DNA of 64,000 bases from Desulfobacteraceae bacterium UBA2245 (GTDB lineage Bacteria > Desulfobacterota > Desulfobacteria > Desulfobacterales > UBA2245). Below the pieces are notes generated by a model. That model was not told the DNA's origin. It saw nothing but the letters and a program-made list of their open reading frames with translations, and did no database searches. Shown in pieces: positions 1-8,319 of this stretch. Location of the stretch: positions 1 to 64,000 of the forward strand of contig DDYB01000003.1 of the NCBI GenBank assembly GCA_002347265.1, in the 5' to 3' direction. The position numbers and the translations under genes are program-made. Numbering within the stretch: position 1 is the first letter of the stretch; each line of letters opens with the position of its first letter.

Positions 1-163
1 CCCGTTTATGGATGGACACTAATTTTCGTATTCATTTTGATTTTGGTTCACTGATCGCGCCGACAATTTTCGATCGATGGAAAACTATGTAAAGGTTTGC
101 AACAGCCTAATCAGCCTTTATGCGTAAACCTCATTCAAACCGTCATACAACAGGAGGCATACC

Positions 164-343
164 ATGAAATCAGGCGCAAGAGACCAAGCAGAGGGCAAGT
201 TTCACCAGGTAAAGGGAAAGATCAAAGAAATCGCCGGGAAAGCAACCATGAATTCGGACCTGGAAGCCGAAGGCAAAGATGAAAACAGAACCGGCAAGGT
301 ACAAGAAAAAATAGGCGACATCAAGAAGATTGTTGGGGAATAA
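164..343 (+). CDS. CsbD family stress protein
   Basis: A 59-residue, highly charged protein starting MKSGARDQAEGKF, with the Lys/Glu/Gly-rich helical pattern of the CsbD (YjbJ) family. Family members are induced by general stress and their molecular function is unknown. An AGGAGG ribosome site at 152-157 sits just before the ATG. It opens a small stress block with the membrane peptide at 392 and the BON lipoprotein at 596. A frameshifted paralogue lies at 5369. Confidence 0.85.
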   Translation: MKSGARDQAEGKFHQVKGKIKEIAGKATMNSDLEAEGKDENRTGKVQEKIGDIKKIVGE

Positions 344-391
344 ACATAGACGTTCATAAAATATTTTGATGGCGTTGGAAAGGAGGCCACC

Positions 392-541
392 ATGCTTTGG
401 ACCATAGCTGTGATTGTTTTAATACTGTGGGCATTGGGATTGATCACCGGTTATACTTTAGGGGGTATCATTCATGCCCTGCTGGTCATCGCCATCGTCG
501 TGATACTTATCCAATTGTTTCAAGGACGAAGACGGCTTTAA
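392..541 (+). CDS. lmo0937-type small membrane protein
   Basis: A 49-residue hydrophobic peptide with two predicted membrane segments separated by a GYTLGGIIH turn and ending in a basic tail (QGRRRL). This is the pattern of the short lmo0937-family membrane proteins, whose function is unknown. AAAGGAGG precedes the ATG. A close paralogue is at 5660-5809, also sitting between a csbD relic and a BON gene. Confidence 0.8.
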   Translation: MLWTIAVIVLILWALGLITGYTLGGIIHALLVIAIVVILIQLFQGRRRL

Positions 542-595
542 CTGTTTCCGGCCTTGCCGGACAATGCGAAGTTTTTAGGGAAAGGAGAAGTTTGC

Positions 596-910
596 ATGAA
601 AAAGCGAACCAGATTTTTAGGCTATATTGTTCTTCTGATACTCATCGCCAGTTTCGTGGCCTGTTCATCCACATCCAAACAGTCAAGTACCGGTGAGTAC
701 ATTGACGACTCGGTCATTACGACCAAGGTCAAATCTCTTCTTGCATCTGATGATTTTCTCAAGTCATTCCAGATCAGTGTCGAAACCTATAAGGGCACCG
801 TTCAACTGAGCGGCTTCGTTGATTCACAACAGGCCGTCAATAAAGCGGTGGAAATAGCGCGCGGCGTCAAAGGGGTCACATACGTTAAGAATGATCTGCT
901 TGTGAAATAG
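596..910 (+). CDS. BON-domain lipoprotein
   Basis: A 104-residue protein. The N-terminus MKKRTRF plus a hydrophobic stretch ends in a lipobox (FVAC, Cys about residue 22), so a lipid-anchored periplasmic protein is expected. Residues ~35-104 form one BON domain (IDDSVITTKVK at the start, GFVDSQQ and ARGVKGV later), as in OsmY-type envelope-stress proteins that bind phospholipid. I use the ATG at 596, which has AAAGGAG upstream, rather than an in-frame ATG at 554. The protein at 5963-6277 is a near-copy. Confidence 0.85.
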   Translation: MKKRTRFLGYIVLLILIASFVACSSTSKQSSTGEYIDDSVITTKVKSLLASDDFLKSFQISVETYKGTVQLSGFVDSQQAVNKAVEIARGVKGVTYVKNDLLVK

Positions 911-933
911 GCAAGCGCTATAATTTATGGTCA

Positions 934-1039
934 CGTAAAAAGTCGGAAAACACGCATATATATCACAACATATCGCGGTCGATATGCGTGTTTACAAACT
1001 ATGTATTGTGCCACAAAACTTTCATCAGGACTTTTTACG
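934..1039. repeat. Nested palindromic element (MITE-like)
   Basis: The outer 11-bp inverted repeat CGTAAAAAGTC (934-944) matches GACTTTTTACG (1029-1039) exactly. Inside it a 12-bp inverted repeat AAACACGCATAT (948-959) pairs exactly with ATATGCGTGTTT (982-993). No coding sequence is apparent in the 911-1199 gap. The structure suggests a small non-autonomous mobile element or a long hairpin. No obvious target-site duplication was seen. Confidence 0.55.
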
Positions 1040-1199
1040 AAGCCATCATATTTGACTTTTAAAATGTTGAACAAACGAGACTCGACACATAACAACTAAA
1101 TTTCACAGAGGATGGTGCTGAAAAGCATAAGCCGCTATTTGAACAACCATATGTTCTGATTTAATAGATGAACATTACAGACGAAAGGAGTCACAAGAG

Positions 1200-2153
1200 A
1201 TGAAAAAGATCATGGGTGTTATTTTTTGTATGGTATTTTGCTTGGCAATCGGTTTCCCTGCATGGGCTGTTGAATTGGATCCAGCCGCTGTGCAGGCGGA
1301 GAATTTTCCGGCAAGTTATGCAACGGAAAAGGGAGGCAACATCGTTTTCGGGAAATCGGCAACCGCATACAGCCCCGACGAAATGGATACAATACTGAAG
1401 GCTTATGGCGGTTCATTCCAGGAAGGCGCTAAAGTTCCGGCAAGTTATTCAAAGGGAAAAGCGGCAACCGCATACAGCCCGGATTTAACGCATGAAATTC
1501 TGACGGCTTATGGTTTCAGCACAACCCCTGAGGCCATTGAACAACTTAAAGACCCAGCTGGTTATGCAACGGTCAAAGATGGAAACATCGTTTTCGGGAA
1601 AGCATCGACGGCATACGGTGCTGAAGATTTTAATAGGGTGATGGCTGCTTATCGACTGCCCGAGGCCCCGGTTGTAGTTGCGCCGGCGCCGGTTGTCGCA
1701 CCGCCGCCCCCGCCACCTCCAGCAAAGTGTATTGATGTCGACGAAGACGGTATCTGCGATAATGTTGACAAATGCCTGGGTACGCCTAAAGGCGCAAAGA
1801 TTGATGAAAGAGGATGCTGGGTAATTGATACCAAGTATTTTGATTTTGACAAAGCTGAACTGAAGCCCATGTATTATGGGAGTCTTGATGCGGTTGTGAA
1901 CGTGATGAAGGCAAACCCGGATCTTAAAGTTCAACTCGACGGACATACATGCGACCTCGGCAAAGCGCAATACAACCAGAAACTTTCTGAACGACGCGCC
2001 AAAGCGGTATTGGATTATCTGGTCAATAATGGAATCGATCCGCAGCGGCTTTCATGGAAAGGATTCGGCGAAACTCAACCCGCATATCCGAATACCTCAG
2101 AGGAAAACAGGGCCAAGAACCGCAGGGTTGAACTGTCCCCAATCACCAATTAA
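1200..2153 (+). CDS. OmpA family outer-membrane/peptidoglycan protein
   Basis: 317 residues. A signal peptide (1-23, cleavage after AWA) is followed by three degenerate repeats at about 37-70, 80-105 and 119-151, each with PA(S/G)Y...TAY. Next come a Pro/Ala-rich linker (154-174), a thrombospondin-3-like calcium segment with two Cys pairs (177-207), and a C-terminal OmpA peptidoglycan-binding domain (210-317; DGHTCD, LSERRAKAV, NRRVEL). It probably tethers the outer membrane to the cell wall. The N-terminal repeat module replaces the usual beta-barrel. AAAGGAG precedes the ATG. Confidence 0.85.
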   Translation: MKKIMGVIFCMVFCLAIGFPAWAVELDPAAVQAENFPASYATEKGGNIVFGKSATAYSPDEMDTILKAYGGSFQEGAKVPASYSKGKAATAYSPDLTHEILTAYGFSTTPEAIEQLKDPAGYATVKDGNIVFGKASTAYGAEDFNRVMAAYRLPEAPVVVAPAPVVAPPPPPPPAKCIDVDEDGICDNVDKCLGTPKGAKIDERGCWVIDTKYFDFDKAELKPMYYGSLDAVVNVMKANPDLKVQLDGHTCDLGKAQYNQKLSERRAKAVLDYLVNNGIDPQRLSWKGFGETQPAYPNTSEENRAKNRRVELSPITN

Positions 2154-2304
2154 CATCGATAAGAAGATAATAAATTTCAAGTTCGATCTTTTGCACATGC
2201 GGAGGGCGGCGAGAAAGGCGATGGCCTGTTTTCGCTGCCCGCCGCATGCAGACGGTAACAGGCAAGCGGATCGGGCTCCAACCTTTAAGCCAAAGGAGGC
2301 GACT

Positions 2305-2907
2305 ATAAAACGCATTGTCATCAAGACAGGTTTAGTCGTAGGATTGCTGGCCATCTTCATGGTGGCGGCCGGACCGGCGACGGCCCAGAAATCCTCACGG
2401 GACGACCACGGTAAAAATGGCAGGGATTCCCAAAAAGCGGAATGCGCTGAACCGGAACGGATCTGGCAGTCCCCGGGGCCGGGCGATACGCATGGCCGGG
2501 AAACCGGGAACCAGCAAGACCGCCATCAGCAGGATTACCGTCATTCAGGTTCTCCGCATCAGGGCCGCCAAGGCGACAGGCAAGAGCAGAGATTTTTCGC
2601 CGGCCACGACCGCTCTCCCATCGATCGCTATTATGCGGATCAGTATCGCCGCGGCAAGTGCCCTCCGGGGCTGGTCAAAAAGGGCGGCAGATGCGTGCCG
2701 CGGGGCCACGCCAAGAGATGGACGATGTATCGGCCCCTGCCCCGGGATGTGATCTTCTACGATCTGCCCCGGGAAGTCCTGGTGCATCTCGGCCCGCCGC
2801 CGCCCCGGCATCGTTTCGTGCGCGTGGCCCAGGATATCCTGCTGATTGCCGTAGGCACCGGCATGGTGGTCGATGCCATCGACGACCTTGGAAGAACGCT
2901 GGACTGA
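2305..2907 (+). CDS. CigR/RcnB-like periplasmic protein with an ATA start
   Basis: About 200 residues. A hydrophobic export signal ends near ATAQ, then a Gln/Arg/His-rich low-complexity region, then a conserved C-terminal segment (CPPGLVKKGGRC, RPLPRDVIFYDLP, a final hydrophobic helix) of the kind found in CigR/RcnB-like proteins. A perfect ribosome site (AAAGGAGG, 2293-2300) is placed correctly for the codon at 2305, which is ATA and not ATG. In-frame ATGs at 2197 and 2221 would add 28-36 residues before the signal peptide. Either ATA is used, the start has been lost, or there is a base error. Confidence 0.6.
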   Translation: MKRIVIKTGLVVGLLAIFMVAAGPATAQKSSRDDHGKNGRDSQKAECAEPERIWQSPGPGDTHGRETGNQQDRHQQDYRHSGSPHQGRQGDRQEQRFFAGHDRSPIDRYYADQYRRGKCPPGLVKKGGRCVPRGHAKRWTMYRPLPRDVIFYDLPREVLVHLGPPPPRHRFVRVAQDILLIAVGTGMVVDAIDDLGRTLD

Positions 2908-3121
2908 CCTCAAAAAACAATCATTGGCACGCTTTCCGGAAGCCGCCATGTCTCCGGAATTCCGAAAACACAACCGGCGCCGTCCGCAAAAAAACAAGGG
3001 TCGGACGAGTCGGTTGCGTTTACAATTTCCCTGTGCTAAAATTAAAAATTATAAGGGATAACAAACAGCTACCCGTGAAAATTTGCAGGCGTCAGTCATT
3101 CTACAAGGATGGAATCATCAG

Positions 3122-4582
3122 ATGCCAAAGTTCTTTCTTGAAATTTTCAACCGCATCTTGGGCTCGATCCGCGAACCCGTGATCGTGCTTGATCCGGATC
3201 TGAAAGTTGTAAAGGCCAACCGTTCTTTTTACCAGACCTTCAGTGTTAACCCAAATGAGACAGAGGGCGTCCTGATATACGATCTCGGCAATCGGCAATG
3301 GGATATTCCAAATCTCAGGAAGTTGCTTGAAGAGATCCTTCCTCAAAATACCAGTTTTGATGATTTTGAGGTGGAACATACCTTTGAAAAAATCGGCCAC
3401 AAGATCATGCATCTGAATGCCAGACGGATCTATGGCCAGGACAACCAGAACCAACTGGTTCTGTTGGCCATCGAGGATGTGACAAACCGTGAATATTACA
3501 AACGGCACCTTGAGGAGATCGTTGCCAAACGAACCGCTGAACTCAGCGCGGCAAAGCAAACCGCCGAGGCCGCCCTTTCTGAAATCAGGAAACTGCAAGT
3601 CCAACTCGAAGCCGAGAGAGCCTATCTTCAGGACGAAATCAAACAGGAATATAACCATGAGAATATTGTCGGTAAAAGCAATGCCATCAATTACGTGTTT
3701 TTCAAGGTCGAGCAAATCGCGGACACCGACACCAACGTCTTGATTCTCGGAGAAACCGGAACAGGCAAAGAATTGGTGGCGCGCGCCATTCACGGCTTGA
3801 GCCTGCGCAAGGATCGCGCCCTGGTAAAAATGAATTGTGCGGCCCTGCCTTCCAACCTGATCGAAAGCGAACTCTTCGGCCATGAAAAAGGCGCTTTCAC
3901 CGGAGCTCATTCCAGGCGCCTGGGGCGCTTTGAAATCGCTAACGGCGCCACCTTGTTTTTGGATGAGATCGGCGAACTGCCATTGGAACTGCAACCCAAG
4001 CTGCTCCGGGTCATTGACAGCGGCGAGTTTGAACGCCTGGGCAGCTCCGTCACCCAAAAAGTCGACGTTCGCATCATTGCCGCCACCAACCGCAATCTGG
4101 AAGATGAGGTCGGCAAGGGCACGTTCCGGAAAGATCTCTGGTACCGGCTGAATATTTTCCCGATCACTCTGCCGCCTCTGCGGGATCGCCTGGACGATAT
4201 CCCGCTGCTGGTTAATTTTTATGTTGACCGGATTTCAAAAAGACTGGGCAAATCCATCAAAATGGTCCCGGTGAGCGTAATGGACGCGCTGCGGCAATAC
4301 CATTGGCCCGGCAATATTCGCGAACTGGAAAATGTCCTTGAACGGGCGGTGATCAACTCCTCGGGACCCAAGCTGCGGCTGGTGGATGAACTGAAAAAGC
4401 CGAACATGGATGCCACAAAGCCCGAACAAACCCTGGAAAATGTCGAACGCGACTATATAAAACGGGTGCTGGAACAGGTCCGATGGAAAGTGAGCGGCAA
4501 AAACAGTGCTGCTGAAATTCTTGGTCTGGACCGCAGCACCTTGCGCGCCCGTATGCGCAAACTCAATATCCGCAAACCCTGA
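3122..4582 (+). CDS. Sigma-54-dependent PAS/AAA+/Fis regulator
   Basis: 486 residues from the ATG at 3122 (a TTG at 3083 is also in frame). The N-terminal PAS domain (REPVIVLDPDLKVVKAN) is followed by a coiled coil around residues 130-185. The AAA+ domain has Walker A GETGTGKE, the sigma-54 contact loop GAFTGA and Walker B LFLDEIGEL. A C-terminal Fis-type helix-turn-helix ends at NIRKP. Such proteins activate sigma-54 promoters in response to a ligand sensed by PAS. A candidate sigma-54 promoter lies 190 bp downstream, ahead of the second stress block, so those genes may be its targets. Confidence 0.9.
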   Translation: MPKFFLEIFNRILGSIREPVIVLDPDLKVVKANRSFYQTFSVNPNETEGVLIYDLGNRQWDIPNLRKLLEEILPQNTSFDDFEVEHTFEKIGHKIMHLNARRIYGQDNQNQLVLLAIEDVTNREYYKRHLEEIVAKRTAELSAAKQTAEAALSEIRKLQVQLEAERAYLQDEIKQEYNHENIVGKSNAINYVFFKVEQIADTDTNVLILGETGTGKELVARAIHGLSLRKDRALVKMNCAALPSNLIESELFGHEKGAFTGAHSRRLGRFEIANGATLFLDEIGELPLELQPKLLRVIDSGEFERLGSSVTQKVDVRIIAATNRNLEDEVGKGTFRKDLWYRLNIFPITLPPLRDRLDDIPLLVNFYVDRISKRLGKSIKMVPVSVMDALRQYHWPGNIRELENVLERAVINSSGPKLRLVDELKKPNMDATKPEQTLENVERDYIKRVLEQVRWKVSGKNSAAEILGLDRSTLRARMRKLNIRKP

Positions 4583-5143
4583 ATTTTTATTTCAATTTCA
4601 ATTCGCCCTTACTCCTGACATCAGGAAGACGGGAACAGGGTCATATATGATCACAGGTTAAATGCGACCTTTTTTATTGAGCTGTTGGCGGGTTTCCTGA
4701 AAGCGCCGTTCAGCGCATTTCTTCAGATAAACGAGGATGATGGGCGCCAAGATACCGAGTGTTGGAGAGCTGGCACAAAAATTGAATTCCTAATTAATTG
4801 ATACACATGGAATTAACTTTTTTGGCGCTTCGTTGCCGCTATCAAGTCAACAAAAGATCCAGGGCAGACGACCTGCGAGAAGGGTTTTGCTAGAAAGCAG
4901 AGTTTGTCAAAATGGAGCCGGATATCGCTGCTGCTCCAGGTTTTCAGTATGACATCTCCGAGGCGCAAGTAAGGTTCGGACAAAAACGATTGAACACCTG
5001 ATTCGGACGAAAATGCAAAAGGGTCACGACGATTTGTTGTCTCCTGCGGCATAGTCTGGTCACCAGCGCGGCCCTAAAAAGCTTGAGCAGCAGCGTTTAC
5101 GGTGTGAAGAGAGTTTTCAAACACTTTAACGGGAGAAAGAACA
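4583..5143. other. 561-bp intergenic region upstream of the second stress block
   Basis: I see no credible gene here; the one minus-strand reading frame has no family features. It holds the sigma-54 promoter candidate at 4771-4786 and an otherwise long leader before the DUF3309 gene. Confidence 0.5.
4771..4786 (+). promoter_or_regulatory. Candidate sigma-54 promoter
   Basis: TGGCAC at 4771-4776, five A residues, then TTGAA at 4782-4786. This matches the -24/-12 consensus TGGCAC-N5-TTGCA at all but the second base of the -12 GC. It lies between a sigma-54 activator gene and the DUF3309/lmo0937/BON genes. The distance to the first start (about 360 bp) is long, which lowers confidence. Confidence 0.35.
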
Positions 5144-5299
5144 ATGCTTGGAACAATTTTACTCGTAATTCTGATACTGGCACTTTTGGGTGTCATCCCA
5201 GTCTGGCCCCATAGCCGGGCGTGGGGGTATGGACCCAGCGGCGGGATCGGTCTGGTATTGATTATCATAATCATCCTGCTCTTGTTGGGGAGAATTTAG
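5144..5299 (+). CDS. DUF3309-type small hydrophobic protein
   Basis: 51 residues: a membrane segment (MLGTILLVILILALLG), a short loop with PVWPHSRAWGYGPSGG, and a second hydrophobic stretch of Ile/Leu ending GRI. This is the layout of the DUF3309 family, small membrane peptides of unknown role often found with CsbD/BON stress genes. GGGAG is the ribosome site. It opens the second stress block and has no counterpart in the first. Confidence 0.75.
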   Translation: MLGTILLVILILALLGVIPVWPHSRAWGYGPSGGIGLVLIIIIILLLLGRI

Positions 5300-5368
5300 C
5301 CTTCTCAACAAAAACCTATCACCGGTCGCCCTTGAAATGCCGTGCCTTGTCAGTGCTGATTAAATATC

Positions 5369-5549
5369 ATGAAATCAGGCGCGAGGGACAAAGCAGAAGG
5401 TTATTTGCGCCAATTGGAGGGCAGAATCAAGGAGATCGCCGGAACAAGCAAGTATGAACTCCGACCTTGAAGCTGAAGGCAAGGCCGATGAGTTGGACGG
5501 AGGGGTTCAAGCAAAGTTTGTCCAGATCAAGAAAGTATTTGACAAGTAA
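5369..5549 (+). pseudogene. csbD paralogue broken by a frameshift
   Basis: It begins MKSGARDKAEG, closely matching the CsbD protein at 164, and runs to a premature TGA at 5468-5470 after 33 residues. Shifting the frame near 5456 restores MNSDLEAEGKADE and then VQAKFVQIKKVFDK, ending at 5549 where the intact copy would end. There is no good ribosome site before the ATG. One indel therefore inactivated this copy, unless it is a base-call error. Confidence 0.7.
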
Positions 5550-5659
5550 AAGAGGTATTTTTGAAAGCTTCAGGGAAAAGCGGCATCAGGTTGAGGGCTT
5601 GATCGTCTGGTTGAAAAAACAGAGGATAAAGTTCATCCAGAGATGGAAAGGAGGCAAAC

Positions 5660-5809
5660 ATGCTGTGGACCATTTTTGTCATTCTCTTAATATTGTGGCT
5701 GCTGGGATTGTTCAGCGGCTACACGATGGGCGGCATCATTCACATTCTCCTGGTCATCGCCCTCGTCGCGGGGGTGGTCCAGGTGATTCAGGGACGAGGT
5801 CGATCGTAA
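5660..5809 (+). CDS. lmo0937-type small membrane protein, second copy
   Basis: 49 residues, same length as the copy at 392 and nearly the same at the start (MLWTIFVILLILW) and turn (GYTMGGIIH). Two membrane segments with a basic end (QGRGRS). AAAGGAGG precedes the ATG. Its function is unknown; its position mirrors the first block. Confidence 0.8.
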   Translation: MLWTIFVILLILWLLGLFSGYTMGGIIHILLVIALVAGVVQVIQGRGRS

Positions 5810-5962
5810 GGACCTGGAAACCTGCCGGGGAAAATGATGCATTCGCAAAAAAAAGGCGATCCGCAGGCCCGGAATCAATTTGTCAGAGTCTACGGCCCCT
5901 TCAGCATGAAGGGTGTCGTCATCAAACAACAGATTGCATACTAGCGTAAAGGAGGAACCGCC

Positions 5963-6277
5963 ATGAAAAAGAGCCATGTTTTTGTCCGCTGTTTTTTTGT
6001 TGTAATACTGATCGCCAGCCTGGCGGCCTGCGCATCGACATCCAAACAGTCAAGCGCCGGTGAGTACATTGACGATTCGGTCATTACGACCAAGGTCAAA
6101 TCTCTTATCGCAGCGGACGCTTTTCTCAACTCATTTCAGATCAGCGTCGAAACCTTCAAGGGCACCGTTCAGCTGAGCGGTTTTGTTGATTCACAACAGA
6201 CCGCCAATAAAGCGGTGGAAATAGCACGCGGCGTCAAAGGCGTCACATCCGTGAAAAACAATATGATTGTGAAATAG
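5963..6277 (+). CDS. BON-domain lipoprotein, second copy
   Basis: 104 residues with a lipobox (LAAC) and a single BON domain. From the SSTSKQSS-like segment to the C-terminus it is almost identical to the protein at 596-910, with differences concentrated in the signal sequence. AAAGGAGG lies just upstream of the ATG. The high identity suggests a recent duplication or gene conversion between the two blocks. Confidence 0.85.
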   Translation: MKKSHVFVRCFFVVILIASLAACASTSKQSSAGEYIDDSVITTKVKSLIAADAFLNSFQISVETFKGTVQLSGFVDSQQTANKAVEIARGVKGVTSVKNNMIVK

Positions 6278-6424
6278 ACAGCCCGGATGTTGCACGAAAA
6301 AACCAGCAAGATTTCTGATTTTATATATCATTTGGGTGGCAGGGGCCGTTCACGGTAGCGCAAGGACGGCTCCCTTCGTTCATGCGTTTCTATTTTTTAG
6401 CGGACCTGGGGCCAGAGAAATAGA

Positions 6425-6841
6425 GTGGCGAGAGAATACGAACAAAGCTATTTTTTTGATGCAGGGCTTTATTTTGAATGCCTGCAGTGCGGGGCCTGCT
6501 GCACCGGCGCACCCGGCACGATTTATGTCTCGGATCGGGAAATCGATGCCATTCGCCAATTTCTGGCGATTCCGGCAGACCGCCTGATTCAGGATCATCT
6601 TTATGCGTTCCGCGACAGCTACAGCATCCGCGAGCATGCCGACGGAAGGTGCCATTTCTACGAAAACGGATGCCGGATCTATCCGGTTCGTCCCCATCAG
6701 TGCCGGATCTATCCCTTCTGGTTTTCCAACCTGCGATCCCTGAAGGCCTGGAAAAAAACCGCGGCCCAGTGTCCGGGAATCGGAAGGGGCCGGTTTTACG
6801 ACAGAGAACGGATTCTCGATATCGTTCAAACCACTTTCTGA
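6425..6841 (+). CDS. YkgJ-type cysteine-cluster protein
   Basis: 138 residues from a GTG start. The N-terminal CLQCGACC cluster (residues 19-26) and later Cys residues in GRCHF, NGCRIYP and HQCRIYP are the hallmark of the YkgJ (UPF0153) family, proposed metal or iron-sulfur binders of unknown reaction. It ends 22 bp before the convergent MATE gene. Confidence 0.8.
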   Translation: MAREYEQSYFFDAGLYFECLQCGACCTGAPGTIYVSDREIDAIRQFLAIPADRLIQDHLYAFRDSYSIREHADGRCHFYENGCRIYPVRPHQCRIYPFWFSNLRSLKAWKKTAAQCPGIGRGRFYDRERILDIVQTTF

Positions 6842-6862
6842 CGGCATTCGGAGAGATGGAAA

Positions 6863-8230
6863 TCAGACCCAGGCCGAACTGTCCGGAAAAAGTCTTTTCA
6901 GCATTCGGCGGGTATACAGATGGGCGATGAGCGCGGCCGTCCAGGTGATGGCCAGAATGCCCCACCAGATCGATATCAGACCCAGGTTGAAAACCCGCGT
7001 CAGAAGGTAATAGAGCGTTGTTGGCAGAACCACCTGACGGAACAGTCCCATCCACATGACAAACATCGGTTTCTTGAGTCCCTGAAGCGTGCCCATGTTC
7101 AGGAAAAGCACCACGTATCCGTAGAGGGCCAGGGCATCAATGCGAAGATAGGCGGTTCCGGCGGCAACCACTCCGGGGTCCCGGGTGAAAACACCCATCA
7201 GGGCCGGGGAGAAGACCAGCATCAGCGCGGCGCTCAGCGCCATGAACCAGCCTCCGTAATAAAGGCTGGTTCGAAGGGCCTCAAAGATGCGGTCAAAGCG
7301 TCCGGCCCCGTTGTTCTGAGCCGTCAGGGTCAGCACGGCCACGTTCAGGCCGATGGCCGGCAGCAGAACGATCTGCTCGATGCGTACGGCAATGCCGTAG
7401 GCCGCCACCGCCTCTTTTCCGAACGGGCTGATGAAATAGGTGATGATAAAGACGCCGATGCCGATGGTCATCAGGTTGAAGGCCGCCGGGGCGCCCTGGG
7501 CCGCGATCATTCGAAAAGCGGAGAGATCGACGGCCAGCTCTTTTGCCTGAAGTTCCGAAACCAGGCCGGTCTGATGCACGCGGTATCCGAGGTAGATGCA
7601 CCCGGCCGATTGAATCAGGATCGTGGAAAGTGCGATGCCGACAACGCCCATGGCCGGAATTCCGAGGCCTCCGAAGATGAACCAGGGATTCAAGGCGCCG
7701 TTGGCGAGACATCCCAGAATCAGGAAGTTTCGAAACGTGCGGGTGTCGCCCCGGGCCGTCAGAATGGCGTTGAACATGTGATTGAGCAGAAAGAAGATGC
7801 ATCCCTGAAAGATCGTTCCCATGTAGCCGGTGCTCAGCGCCAGGTAGGAACCCGAGGCCCCGAGGACTTTAAACAGAACCGGAGAAAGATAAATACCCGC
7901 CGTTGCCAGAACGATCGCGGCCAGAAGTCCGAAGAGCACTCCCTGAACAGCGAACCGTCTTGCGCCGGAAGCGTCTCCGGCGCCCAGGGCGTTTGCGATC
8001 AGGGCGGTGACGCCGATGGAAAACCCCCTGCCCACGGCCAGAATGAGAAAGAAGATGGGAAAGGACAATGAGAGCGCGGCCAGGGCCTGGGTGGAGATCA
8101 GCCCGGCACAGTAGGTGTCGATCGCATTGAACAGGGTGTTGAAGAAAATTCCGACGCTGGCCGGAACGGCGATATGATAGATCAGCTCGGGAATGGGACG
8201 GTTGATCAGCGAATGGTCCGTCGCGTTCAT
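6863..8230 (-). CDS. MATE family efflux transporter
   Basis: 455 residues with 12 predicted membrane segments in two homologous halves, typical of the MATE/NorM-DinF family that exports drugs or metabolites using H+ or Na+ gradients. The start MNATDHSLINRPIPEL precedes the usual first helix (IPASVGIFFNTLFN-like). The substrate cannot be told from sequence. The next upstream gene on this strand starts about 1 kb away. Confidence 0.85.
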   Translation of the reverse strand: MNATDHSLINRPIPELIYHIAVPASVGIFFNTLFNAIDTYCAGLISTQALAALSLSFPIFFLILAVGRGFSIGVTALIANALGAGDASGARRFAVQGVLFGLLAAIVLATAGIYLSPVLFKVLGASGSYLALSTGYMGTIFQGCIFFLLNHMFNAILTARGDTRTFRNFLILGCLANGALNPWFIFGGLGIPAMGVVGIALSTILIQSAGCIYLGYRVHQTGLVSELQAKELAVDLSAFRMIAAQGAPAAFNLMTIGIGVFIITYFISPFGKEAVAAYGIAVRIEQIVLLPAIGLNVAVLTLTAQNNGAGRFDRIFEALRTSLYYGGWFMALSAALMLVFSPALMGVFTRDPGVVAAGTAYLRIDALALYGYVVLFLNMGTLQGLKKPMFVMWMGLFRQVVLPTTLYYLLTRVFNLGLISIWWGILAITWTAALIAHLYTRRMLKRLFPDSSAWV

Positions 8231-8319
8231 ACGGCCTGAATTCTCTGACGCCCGGCAATATTGCCGGACAGGAAGGTCCTGGTTAAGAAAATTTTCGCAA
8301 AGGCCATATGATCCAAATT

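Noticed and set aside
44..58. TGGTTCACTGATCGC as a sigma-54 promoter for the first stress block
   Set aside because: Spacing is right but both elements deviate from TGGCAC and TTGC; too weak to claim.
1113..1127. TGGTGC...GC as a sigma-54 promoter for the OmpA gene
   Set aside because: The GG-GC spacing is one base short (9 instead of 10) and the -12 element does not match.
4813..5052. 79-codon minus-strand frame in the intergenic region
   Set aside because: No ribosome site, no recognisable motif, and it overlaps the expected leader of the DUF3309 gene.
6920..8071. 383-codon plus-strand frame
   Set aside because: Antisense shadow of the MATE gene; composition rich in Gly/Asp/His/Gln with no fold, while the minus strand gives clean membrane helices.
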